Part shown: positions 31,916-43,142 of the stretch, one piece after another
Position numbering within the stretch: the stretch's first letter is position 1
How the letters are laid out: each line of letters begins with the position of its first letter
NCBI GenBank assembly: GCA_039583875.1
Contig: CM077162.1
Location: forward strand, 57,501,675 to 57,565,674
DNA length: 64,000 nt
Direction: 5' to 3'
Source: Platanthera guangdongensis
Taxonomy: Eukaryota > Streptophyta > Magnoliopsida > Asparagales > Orchidaceae
The notes under the pieces: generated by a model
The model's input: only the letters and a program-made list of their open reading frames with translations
Told to the model about the DNA's origin: nothing
Database searches by the model: none
Made by a program: the position numbers and the translations under genes

Positions 31916-33930
31916 TTAGATGTTCTTGACTAAGGTCACCTTGGGTCCTTGTTTCTTTTCATAAGAAAAACAAGAAATATAAGAACACTCAGGTTGGATT
32001 TTATAAGCTAAGGGGTGAAATCTTCTGGGAGGAATTATCCATTGGGTGAATGGGTTGATATTCTCCCTAGGTTGATTAAGGTGATTATTATACCTTCTGT
32101 TGGAGTTGAAGTTTTTGTAAGATTGATCTTGGATCGATGAACTCTGGTACGTTCGTCTACCTGAGGTCGACGAATTGGGATAAGATCTTCGATCTGTGCT
32201 CGAAGAATGAAAGTATTCATTCTCAGGGCACCAATATCGTCGATCTCTGGTCGACAAACTAGACTGGTTTCTTCGATCAATGATCGAAGAATAACTATTA
32301 TTATAGTTGGCGTTCGGAGTTCGTCGTTCTGAGGTCGACGAACTGTTCATATTTCATCGAACTGAGTTCGACAAAATCTGCTGAACATTGTTGTAGTTAT
32401 TTTTCTTCTTGTTCTTAGGTTTTTATTTGAGTTCCATTTATTTTAAAACTTCATTTACTTTGTATACTTGTTTAGTATTCTTCTTACCCTTATCTGAAAT
32501 GAAATTTATAGGTTTAGATAAATGATTCTTTTGGATTATTGGTGGTTCACTAGATGATGCACCTAGTCCTAGTTTACTGTTATTTGCCCCAGCATTTAGA
32601 GTACCAGTTATGTCTAACAGTTTTAAACTTCTACCATTAATTGATTCTTCTAATTTCTTGGCTTCGCTTAATTCTGTTTTTAAGAAAGCAATTTGTTCAT
32701 TTGCTGAGATAAGCTCATGTGTTAGTTTAGCATTTTCAGCATTGTACTTATCTTGTTCAGTTAATCTTTCTCTGAGAAGTTTGATTTCCTTCTCAAAGTC
32801 TATTAGATCTAAGCACAGATTTTAAATTCAGTTTTAAATTCTTCTGAATTGAAATCATAGGATGTTATTACCTGGTCTTCTGCAGACAGAGATCTTTCAT
32901 CCTCTGAAGCTTCAACCTCTGACTGACTGCTGGAATTATCTATTGCTGTTAGGCAAACTTACTTTGCCTTCTCTTCTTCTTCATCATCATTGGAGCTGGA
33001 GGATGATGACTCTTCCTCAGTATCACTCCAAGTTTCTGCAACAAATCCTTTCTCATTCCTATTGTGTTTGCTGGAGGAGGGCTTGCTATGATGTGTTCTT
33101 TTGGAATTCTTTACTCTTCTTCTATCCTTCTTCTGAGTTTCTGTACATTTTGAGATGAAGTGTCCAGGCTTCCTGCATCCAAAATAGAAGATTTCCTTAG
33201 ATGGAGTCTTTTCATACCTTGGCTTATCATCACACCTTGATGACTTTCTTCTGAAGTCCTTCTTTGCCATCTTGAAGAATCTTTTGGCAAAGAGGCTGAT
33301 CAGCTCTTCATTGACTGGAATCCCTTCAGACTCTTCTGTAGCCTTGAATGCAATGTTGTGCTCCTTCCTGATTGGTGTTAGAGTCTTCTGTTCAGCTGCT
33401 GCTTCTCTGGTCTTCATTAATTGCTCATAGGATTTTAGCTTTCCAAGAAGTGATTCAGTAGAGATTTCTGTCATGCTTCTGGCTTCTCTGATTGGCCAGA
33501 TTCTTGAATCCCATGTGCTGTGGAAGCACATAAGGATTTTATCATTGACTTCTATCAGAGTGATGTCCTTGTCCAAGGTCTTTAGCTCATTGATGATTGA
33601 TCTAAGCCTGTTGTACATATCACTCACTGACTCAGCTTCATCCTTCTTGAAGTTATCATATTGTGAGATGAGATTAGATCTCCTATCCTTTCTCTCATCA
33701 GTAGATCCAGCCACCATCTGATTTAGAGAATCTCAGATGGCTTTGGCTGAAGTGCACTCAGCCACCTTTTGAAATATATCATCAGATATAGTCAGAGCTA
33801 GAATGTTCATGGCTTTGGCATCCGCAATCTAAGCTTTCTTCTGTGCAATAGTCCACTCAGGTGGTGGAACTGCATGAGTGTGAGAAGTTGATGTGGATGT
33901 AGAAGTAGTTGCTTGAGGAGCAGATTCATG
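31916..33930 (-). pseudogene. gag: Element D gag, 5' truncated
   Basis: Starts inside the Gag N-terminal domain at the gypsy junction. Contains MVAGSTDERKDRRSN, then a knuckle-like FGCRKPGHFISKC whose first cysteine is replaced, an acidic Ser-rich stretch and a stop near 32957. The C-terminal part (32350-31916) carries repeated SSTSERRT / SSTDRRS / SSTSGRRT peptides encoded by the same palindromes as the LTR, and ends GPKVTLVKNI-stop at 31916. Pol follows in the same frame. Confidence 0.82.
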
Positions 33931-34702
33931 CTGTCCTCTGAGCCGAAGGGAGGTACCTTGCCAAGAACAATCTCGAAAACTCTTCCATCAAGACGTCCAC
34001 GGTTGCCTTCCTCTCAAGTGATGCAGCTCTAGACCTTCCCACCACAGCCTCGCATCCCCGTCCAACAGGAATGTATCTATAGTGGTCATCTGCCACTCCT
34101 CTATTTCCGTCCCTGTCAAGACTCTCTTCACTCGGGAGAGCTAATCTTCAGCTTGGGATGGGGTTCCCAACCCCGAGAACACAGGAGGATTAAAGCTCAT
34201 AACATGTTTGATCTGCATTTCAGTTGCTCTCCTAGGCACCAAATGTTCCACCACTACTTGCTCCGCTCTTCTAGGCTCATCCATTTGAAGCGGTACCTTC
34301 TCTATCATAGGAGCGGGCTGCTGCATTTGCCTTGCAGGCTACGCATTGATCATGACAAACACTGCTTCAGCCACCAATCGTATGGTTTCAGCCGAGGGAG
34401 GTGTTGCATGCACATCATACGGTGCGCTGCTAGCCTCAGAAACCGGGCGTTCTGACGGCCCTGCACCACTTCTGGTCATCTATAGTTGTACAAAATACCG
34501 TTAAGAGGCCAAACAAAATTGCAAAAACCAATTATAGGAACACGCAGGTTCATCAAACACGTGTATTTTCATTCCTAAGTGGACATTCATGGGTTCTTTT
34601 GATATTATAACGATGACGCACACACATGTGCTCACCAGTCCTTAAAAGAATTCGTCCACGAATTCATTTAAGTTGACCGAAACCAGTAGTCTGATACCAA
34701 AT
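33930..34702 (-). pseudogene. gag: Ty3/gypsy gag fragment with leader and PBS
   Basis: ATG at 34479. Typical gypsy Gag start with FNPPVFSGLG at about 34170-34200, followed after one stop by segments like LTGTEIEEWQM and DARLWWEG. It ends at about 33930 where element D begins. The leader on the minus strand after the LTR reads ATTTGGTATCAGA (about 34690-34702), a tRNA-iMet-type primer site. The rest of the element (pol and 3' LTR) is absent. Confidence 0.82.
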
Positions 34703-36787
34703 TGTAACACCCCCTATCCGTCGCATAGCATATAGCAGTAGGTCCGGCTGGGGGCCGGCACCATATACCACAGACAGACCGGGAGTTTACGTAATGGAAA
34801 CCATCCGACTAAGAATCAACATCCTACACAGAGTACTTTCTAGCAAAAGCAATTTTAAAAGGTTACAGAAGAAAGAACCCAGCATTAGCATGAATGTCCA
34901 TTACAAAACCCAATCAGAATGAACGTACAATACATAAGTACATTGGCCTTAAGGCCTTACAATTGTTTACTCAAATTACAGTGTCTTCCAAACCTCGGCA
35001 CGCAGGCCGGCCACACATGAATAAAGCAAGTAAACACTCATAATTAGTCCTTCGAGGGACGGCTCGGCAACATGGGCTTTTGCCCGCTATTTACCACTTG
35101 CTCCACAACACCTTCAAACAACAATCCACCGCACGGTGGCAAACAAAAGGAACGGTCAGCTATGCTGACCAAATTTTAACGATCCTGCCCCCAAACTTGG
35201 GGTGGCGATGCTCCTTTCCATGCACTTTGTTAGCATAACCAAGCAATATAGTGTAAACAATTCATCACAGGTGTGGGAACGCACGACCACACACCTCGTG
35301 CTCTCAGGGCACATTCTCGGTGAACCGGTCAACTTCACATCAATTTAAGCCATAGACATCTCGGTCTCACCACCGCCACTTGGACAGCAAATCTTGCGAC
35401 CATTTTTGTCTTCCCAGTATGGGTCACGTCAATTTAAGCCATCGACCGCCGAAGACCCTCCATCTATGCCAACGGCTCCCACCGAACGACATAGAGCGGC
35501 TGCTGTTCTGCCTGACTCGTTACTCACATCGCAACGTCAATTTAAGCCATATGTGCGGGTCAAACCTCCCCGAGTCCCATTTCCATCACACACTTCACAT
35601 AACCCGGTTATGTTCAAGTTGGCTCCCAGGCCACCATGTTGGCAGAATCACGCATCTGCCCAGATTTCCGGGTCCACCTTGGAGTTAGTCCCCAAGGCTC
35701 CCTGTTGCAATCTACCGTGTAGAAAACCCGAAAAACAACCATCGTGCGGAGTCTTCTCCAGCCATTCATGCAATGCAACATCACCGATCTAGACCAACTT
35801 GTCCGGATAGGCTTCACACATCATGCATATATCTGTTCTTGATTACGGACTCTACATGTACATAATGGGGACTATTCATGTCTACGTGAAGGAATGTCTC
35901 AAACTCACCGCAAACTCACTAGAGCGGGCTTCCTATGTAAAGGAAAAGAGGACTTCACATGTCCTTGGATGAGAATCTTTACCCTAGCTTTTTTCCTTGG
36001 CGCCTTGGAAATCCATGCGGATGAAAAGCACCGCTTTGTCGTCGCCTCCGTAGATCCGAAGTTGGCTTGCGATTTGGAGCTCTGAAGCTCCGCCAGTGAC
36101 CGGATCTAGCCTCCTTCTTCTTCCTTACTCTCCCCTCTCTCTAGAACTTTAGAAAGAGACTGAGTAAGAGAAATGAGGATTTTGAAACCCTATTCACGGG
36201 TATAACCAAGCAGGAACAACCCTCAGTCATTAGATCCCAAAATAAGGAAACAAACGGCCACGATTCAGACTTGAAATCGAAGACCTGGGCCGAACACGGC
36301 TTGTGACACGCTCATATCCAAGGCCGTGTTCACCATTTGCCATCGAAACTGACGCGTCCAGAAAAGAATATGGGCACCCAACACGCCCGTGTCAAACTTG
36401 ACATGCCCGTGTCATAGAGTACACGACCGTGTAGTGTGCTGTGTTACTCCATCGACATAGGAGCAACACCAACCCGTGAAGGACACGGGTATTGGACATG
36501 CCCGTGTCAAACCCAAACACGCCTGGGCTCCAGGCCGTGTTTCTCCCCCAACACAACTCGGCCAACCACCCGAGATGGACACGGCCTGGGACACGCCCGT
36601 GTCTCAGGCCGTGTGCACTACTCGACGATCGTCGACTCCAAATTCGTCGACCTCTCGGCCAGATCGTTGACCCGAGCACAACACGACCATGGGATATGCC
36701 TGTGTCCTAGGCCGTGTGACCCCTACCAAGTTCCAAACTTGGCTCAAAATTCCTTCCATTGCTCTTTTGAGTTTCGGGGCATTACAT
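34703..36787 (-). repeat. Ty3/gypsy 5' LTR
   Basis: 2085 bases with TGTAA...TTACA ends (plus strand TGTAACACCC ... GGCATTACA). It contains three copies of CAATTTAAGCCAT (near 35340, 35430, 35535) about 90-105 bases apart, and an array of ACACG...CGTGT inverted units (36290-36720). Bases after it (TCTGT, 36788-36792) belong to the copy C LTR, so it inserted there. Many ORFs cross it without coding support. Confidence 0.85.
36290..36720. repeat. ACACGGCCGTGT-type palindrome array (gypsy LTR)
   Basis: More than ten half or full units such as ACACGCCCGTGT, ACACGGGTAT and GGCCGTGT spaced 15-40 bases. CpG-centred like the copia arrays but of different sequence. Confidence 0.8.
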
Positions 36788-37172
36788 CTGTGCTCTAAGT
36801 TCGTCATGCTGATAATGTAACTTCGTCGACCTGAGTTCAGAGAAAGGATTCTGGACTTAGTGTGTTGAAGTTGATTATCCAGAATTTGTCGACCTAAGCT
36901 TGAATATCACCGAGCACAACTCAGAGAATTTACTCTGAGTTCGTTGAGCGGAGCAGGACTTTCGTCGAGCTGGACGAACATCGAACTCACTTTCCTAAAC
37001 TTGATTTTCTTCTAAGTCTAAGTCTTCTGCAGTCTTCTCTTGGCTGGTCCATGTGTGGTTATTTCTAAGGACATAGCCTAAACTCTAGGACATAGACATG
37101 ACCCTGGCTATACATGTTTTGTCAATTATCCTAGATAGTAAACCTAGCCCAAATCAAACTAAGGATCCACCA
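36788..37172 (-). repeat. Copy C 3' LTR, U3 part only
   Basis: 385 bases, about 90% like the first part of the D LTR (26139-26529) but only weakly like copy C's own 5' LTR. Starts TGGTGGATCC on the minus strand after an intact PPT (37173-37187). Cut by the gypsy LTR at 36788. Confidence 0.88.
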
Positions 37173-37337
37173 ATCTCCCCCTATTTCGGTGAGGTCACTA
37201 ATCCAAACAAAAATATTCACAAAGCAAAAGAAAAATATATCTGGCAGAAAAATTTAAAACTTGCAGCAGATATTTACAATGTAGCTTTGTGAAATAACAA
37301 TAAGGGTTCATAATATATAAAAAATTTAGCAGAATGG
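37173..37337 (-). other. Copy C polypurine tract and 3' untranslated stretch
   Basis: AAATAGGGGGAGAT next to the LTR start, followed by about 150 AT-rich bases nearly identical to the same stretch in D. No gene. Confidence 0.8.
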
Positions 37338-39589
37338 TTAATGCTTCTTCTTCAGCTTTTCATTTTCCTTCTTTCCTTTATCAGAACTTCCAAAAGGCTG
37401 TCTGAATATGATTTCTCTGTTTGGGTTGGCAACTTCTCTCTTTGACATTGTCATATCAGCAACACCAATTATATTGAGAGAAATGGCTCTAGGTACTACA
37501 GCCTCTGGATGTAATTGCATATAATCATCTACATTAAAGAACTTGTTTGCTTTTGCATACCTGTTTAATTCCTCTTTCTTGTATTTGGACATAGTTGAAT
37601 ATTATTAGGGATCCTTTCCTTCAGCTTTAGCCTTGTTTATCATAGATAATCTAACCAGTTCTTGGAACCTGGCCATTCTAGCAGTGTAGCTGTTTTAGGA
37701 TCCTCAAATGGAATAGGAGGAGATTCAGGCTTCTTTGGACTATCAGCTTTTTGATGTTCAGGAGCTTGTTGTAGATGTTGCTGAGGTTGTTGATGTTGAT
37801 GCTGTTAATGTTGTCTGGTGGAGGAGTACCTCTGCTGGCTGCTTCCAGAATGTGAAGAGGATCTATATGGTTGTCTATGATAAGTTTGAGTGTACTGGGT
37901 AGACCTCTGAGATGAACTACCTGAAGCACCAGTAGCAGGTGGAGGAGGAGGAGGTGGATCTTTCCTGTATCTTTGAGAAGGTGGAGAATATTTTCTGCTT
38001 TTCTTTATGTCCTTCTGTTGATTTTTGGACAGCCACATCCAGGCTGACATTCCTAGATATGGAGTGATTTTCTGAAGAATATAGTAAGGAATGTCATGAG
38101 TTGTGTTTGGTTTTGGGGCAGCATCTAGAGGGGATTTCCTTTTCTGAGAGATTTTCTTTTTCTTTGCAGAAGGACTATCATCTGAATCATCTTCATCATC
38201 ATCATCTGAGGAATCTTAGGAATTATCATATAAAACATTAATGGATTTCAGAAGATCTTTATCAAAAGGCTTTTCAGCATGAGATGCCGGAGCTGGAGTT
38301 GGAGCTGAAGGACTATGTACAGCAGTGCTTTCAGCAACTGACTTATTTTCTTCTTCAATATCTGCCATAATCAACTCATCTAGATCAGGCATGGGACTGT
38401 CATCCATCTTGAATGTTGGAGGAGAGATGGCTTTGGGAGCAGATGATATAATGAAAGAATCTGCTCTTGGTGGAGATGGAACAACTAGAGCTTTTATACT
38501 TGCATCCTGAAGAGATATCTGTAAGTGGAATGCTGGATAAATGTAGTGGCATATCTGATGGAGGGATATTATGTATAGGTAAATGATGTGGACTGTGTGT
38601 TGGAGATGATAGGAGTGGTTCTTGATGAGTAGAAGTGGATGGAATATCATTAAGATGAGATGATAGAGGAGACTGAGGAGCTGGATATGGTGTATCCTTA
38701 TGAATTTGGATTGGTGATGGTGGTGGAGATGATGGTTGTGATAGTGAGACTGGAGGAATGGAAGTAGAAGGGGTTTCTTCAATGATAGTTGATGGTTGTA
38801 GAATAGGAGGTGAGGGAGGAGGAATAAGGGATTCTTCTAGGGTTGGAGAGGTGGCGGTTACAACCCTAGTGTCTCAAAAATTGTCCTGGAAGATGAGGCC
38901 TTGGAGGGATTGGGGATTGTACTTTCCCACTTCCCAAAGAGGACTGAGGACAGCCTCTTGGAAGCATTGATGAAACTGGTTGGAATAACCAATAACTGAG
39001 GGCATTTCGCCTGAAGGTAGACTCCCAAAATCCTCCCAAAACAGACTTCCTTCTTTGTGTTCTTTTTCTTGATCAAATAAAACAACAAAACACTCCAGTT
39101 CACAGACTTTTTATTAACCATGGCACTCATCACCAAAAACTGGTGCCTGGTAATATAGTCATGGGCCGTGTTCTTGCCAAGGAGTACCTTCCATAAGACA
39201 TCAGCCAAAAACTTATATTTCACAGATAGATTTTTCTTCAGCAACTTGCTAGGGTTTCCCTCAAAGTGACCCATTGTGATCAACATAGCATTGTATTCAG
39301 AACTATCTAGTTTTATATCATCATTGTCATTTACCAGATCAAAAATTTCAGACAGAATGACAGGTGTTAAAGGAACATGTTCTCCTGAGATAGTGCCGAT
39401 CATTGTGGTTGCATCTGGTGAAGTGGAAGTATACACCCATTCTCTGATCTTAGCCACCGGAAGTTTGATTCTAGTCGACATGAATTTTCTGAGTTGTTGT
39501 TCCTTGAAATGCTTCAGAATATCCTAGAAGACTTGATCAGAATGGATGAAAGAGTCCATATCGATATCGAATCCACTGTCAAACTTAAT
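37338..39589 (-). pseudogene. Copy C env-like gene, broken
   Basis: The position matching the D start codon (39589) reads ATT. The N-terminal domain (PSKLLKKNLSVKYKFLADV, HDYITRHQFLVMSAM, EVCFGRILGVYLQ) is open from 39481 to 38858. A Ser/Pro linker follows in a shifted frame. Then PSPPRADSFIISS, an acidic segment, a stop at 38216-38218, a Lys-rich segment and SAWMWLSKNQQKD. The last piece ends at 37338. From 38503 to the LTR it closely matches D. No membrane segment seen. Confidence 0.72.
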
Positions 39590-40003
39590 GGAGCAGAGCA
39601 CAGCCATAGAGATCGCCATAGATTTCTTGCAAAGAGAAACAAAGATCAAGTGCTAGGGGAACAAGAAAGTGCGGGATTGAGTTCGATGAAAACTTAGATA
39701 TAAGGTTTTAGAAGATGAAGCGACGAACTCCGTCCTGTGAAAAGATCTTCGAACTCAGTTCAATGAAAAATTCCATTAAGAAATGAGATCGTCAATCGAA
39801 GTTTGAAGATGGAAAACAGATCGTCGAACTTCGTTCGATGAATGGTTTTCTGAAACAAATTTCGTCGATCTCCGTCCGACGAAGGAATTTCACAAGAGAT
39901 TCGTCGATCTCCTTTCGATGAAAAACTCTAGAAGAGTTCACAGATCGTCGATCTCCGTTTGACAAAATGTGATCAATTCTTGAAAACTAAGACATAAATC
40001 AAA
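39590..40003 (-). promoter_or_regulatory. Copy C pol/env-like spacer with palindromes and TATA-like box
   Basis: Units such as TCGTCGAAC and TCGACGAA (39719-39963), then CCTTATATCTAAG with core 39698-39703, about 111 bases before the env-like start position. Spacing equals that of D within two bases. Confidence 0.55.
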
Positions 40004-43000
40004 TTAAGCTTCTCCATTAATCATACCTAGCTGATTTAAGAAGAACAGATGTTTCTTCTCATCTAATGGTTTAGTGAAGATGTCTGCTCTTTATAAATAA
40101 GTAGAGATAAAGAAATGGTTAATTTTCTTTTTGTCTATACAATCTCTAAAGAAATGATGTATAATCTCTATAAGCTTAGTTCTACTATTCAGTACTAGAT
40201 TTTGTGCAATGGAAATTGCACTGGTACTATCACAAAATATAGCTGAATTATTTAAGTTGAGACCATAATCTAGCAGTTGGTTTTGAATCCACAATATTTA
40301 TGAACAATAACTGCTAGCTGCAATGTATTCAGGTTCTACAGTTAAAGTTGACACATATGTCTGCTTCTTACAAAACCAAGACACAAGCCTATCGCCAAGG
40401 AACTGACATGTTCTTGATGTGCTTTTTATGTCCACTCTACATCCAACATAGTCAGAATCTGAGAATCCAGTTAAGTCAAATTCTGACTCTATTGGATACC
40501 AAAGTCCTAGATTTGGGCAACCCTTTATATATCTTAAAATCTTTTTTAAGAAATTAAGGTGAGATTCTTTAGAGTTCACTTGGAACCTAGCACAAAGACA
40601 TGTAGTAAACATTATATCTGGCCAACTAGCTGTAAGATACAACAAGGACCCAACAATAGCCCTATATGTTTTCTGATCAACTGGCTTGCCTTGTTCATCA
40701 GAATCAATCACAACATTGGAAGCCATAGGTGTTTTCATTGCTGCGACATCAGACATCCCAAATCTTTTAATTAGCTCCTTAGCATATTTAAACTGGGATA
40801 TAAAAATTCCATCAAGGGATTGCTTCACTTGAATACCAATGAAGTATGAAAGCTCACCCATGCTACTCATTTGAAAATTGGATTGCATCACGTTAGAAAA
40901 CCTTTTACATAGTTTGGAATCAGTAGAGCCAAAAATGATGTTATCTACATATATTTGTCCTAACAAAATTTTATCTTTATGATGCCTAATAAATAAAGTC
41001 CTATCTACAATGCCCCTATTGAACTTATGCTGTAAAATAAAGCTAGCTAAGGTCTCATACCAAGCTCTTGGAGCTTGCTTTAAACCATAAAGAGCTTTAT
41101 GCAATTTGAAAACAAAAGAGGGATGAGTTGGAGAGATAAAACCTGGTGGTTGCTCCACATAAACTTCCTCTTTAATTTCACCATTTAGGAAAGCACTCTT
41201 GACATCCATCTGGTAGACTTTGAACTTCTTGTAGGCTGCATAAGAAAGAAATATTCTGATAGCCTCCAACCTTGCAACAGGGGAAAAGGTTTGATCATAG
41301 TCAATTCCTTTCTCCAGAGAATAGCCTTGAGCTAGCAATTTTACTTTGTTCCTTACTATAGCTCCTTGTCCATCCAATTTGTTTCTGAATACTCATTTAG
41401 TTCCAATGACTGGGTAGTCTTTGAGTCTTGGAACTAAATCCCAAACTCTATATCACTCAAACTGATTGAGCTCCTCTTGTATTGCAATAATCTAGTGGGG
41501 ATCTTGCTCTGTATCTTTTATGGATTGGGGCTCAAGTTGAGATATGAAGCAAGCATGCATCAAATCTTGGTTGAGTTGATGCCTTGTTTGCACCCCAATT
41601 GATATGTCTCCCATCACTTGAGATATGGGATGTTCTCTAAGTGTGATAAGATTAGTAGGAGGAGTTTCGACAACCACAACATTTGGAATTAATTCTTCTT
41701 GTTGAATTATGTTGGCTGTTGTAGGGTCTGGAATCATTTCAATGAAATCTTCTTCACTGTCTTCAGCTATAATTTGTTGAGAAGGATGTGATATATCCTC
41801 TTGTGTTAGGATTAGATCATCCCTTTTCTCACACAAATTTGGTGCCTGCAAATTTTCTAGGGTAGAAGAATCCTTCTCCTTGTAAAACATGTTAGCTTCA
41901 TTAGATGAAACATGTACAGATTTTTCAATTTTTAAAGTAGAGTTATTAAACAACCTATAGGCCTTGCTGATTTGGGAATATACAAGAAAAATTCCCTCTG
42001 CAGCTTTGGCTTCAAGCTTTCTAAAATGTTTCTTGTTATTATTGTGTATATAACATATACAACCAAATACTTTAAAATAGTTAACTTTAGGTTTCTTCCC
42101 TTTAAGCAATTCATAGGGAGTCTTGCCCTTAAGTGTATGTATTAAACTACTATTCAAAACATAATTTGTTATGCTTACAGCCTCTGCCCAAAAGGATATG
42201 GGCAAGTAAGCATCTGCAAGCAATGTCCCTATAGATTCAATTAGAGTTCTATTTTTCCTTTCTGATACCCCATTTTGTTGAGGAGTTCTAGGAGCAGAGA
42301 AGCAATGCTTGATACCTTCCTTCTCAGAGAATTCTTGCATAAGAAGAGATTCAAACTCAGTACCATGATCAATTCAAATCAATACAATTGGAGTAGAGTA
42401 CTCAATCTTTACGCTCTTAAGAAAGTCTGTAAGAACTTCGAAGTTATCTGACTTGTTTCTCAAAAAGAACACCCAAGTGAATCTAGATAAATCATCTACA
42501 ATTACTAAGGTATAAGATTTCCCTCCCAAGCTTTGTACAGCAATGGGTCCAAAAAGATTCATATGTAGCAAGTATAGAATCCTGGGTGAATTACTCTTAT
42601 TAATAGATTTAAAGCTATTTTTAGTTTGCATGCCTAATTGACAAGCCTTGCAGAGGCTTTTCTTCTTGCAGGGGCCAGAAGGCAATCTTTTATGCCATAA
42701 ATTAACTACATAAATTATTATTATTATTATTAATTTGATTGAACAAGCAAATTTCTGAACAGTCTGACTTGAAATTAACTACATAAATGTTTCCTTTTCT
42801 AAGACCAGTTAAAACAGTTTTGTTATCTACCGAAGTAATAATACAGGAAGATTGGTTAGAAGTAACGTGATAACCTTCATCACATAACTGGCTTATGGAC
42901 ATTAGGTTATATTTTAGGCCACTCAAATATGCTACCTTCCTGAAAGTGACAGCTCCAACTTTGACATTCCTATAGCCTTATGTTTGGCCATAGTTGGAGT

Positions 43001-43127
43001 CTCCAAAGATCACCTTTGGTCCATGCTTTGACTTATAGTTGGTTAAGTTATCCTTGCTTCCTGTCATGTGCTTTGAACACCCACTATCCAGGTACCACTG
43101 TTCCTCTGTGGTAGGATAGTTCTTCAT
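40004..43127 (-). pseudogene. pol: Copy C pol (PR-IN-RT-RNaseH), broken
   Basis: Begins at TTG-CAG-ATG after the gag stop. Protease [13 protein letters not shown] near 43085; integrase with HMNLFGPIAV (catalytic D changed to N), a decayed second D region near 42370, and TPQQNGVSERKNRT. RT is mostly open (41377-40298) with [11 protein letters not shown]; the active site reads YVDNIIFGS, so the second catalytic aspartate is lost. RNase H has GFSDSDYVG. Stops include about 42705, 42374, 41492, 41395, 40298 and 40091; ends LGMINGEA-stop. Confidence 0.88.
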
Positions 43128-43142
43128 CTGCAAAATAAAAGA

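Larger units (their letters stand above)
24867..33930 (-). mobile_element. Element D: decayed Sirevirus-like copia, gag end lost
   Basis: Minus-strand order from the right is truncated gag (33930-31916), pol lacking RT (31906-29993), palindrome spacer, env-like gene (29537-26695), PPT and LTR (26529-24930), then a PBS and leader of another unit. The 5' end is replaced by gypsy sequence at about 33930. Same family as copy C; pol proteins look roughly 85% alike by eye. Confidence 0.87.

Noticed and set aside
35380..35792. Two overlapping plus-strand ORFs over 100 codons
   Set aside because: Inside the gypsy LTR with no homology I can recognise.
36392..36807. Cluster of overlapping ORFs on both strands
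   Set aside because: They lie in the gypsy LTR's ACACG/CGTGT array and have repeat-derived composition.
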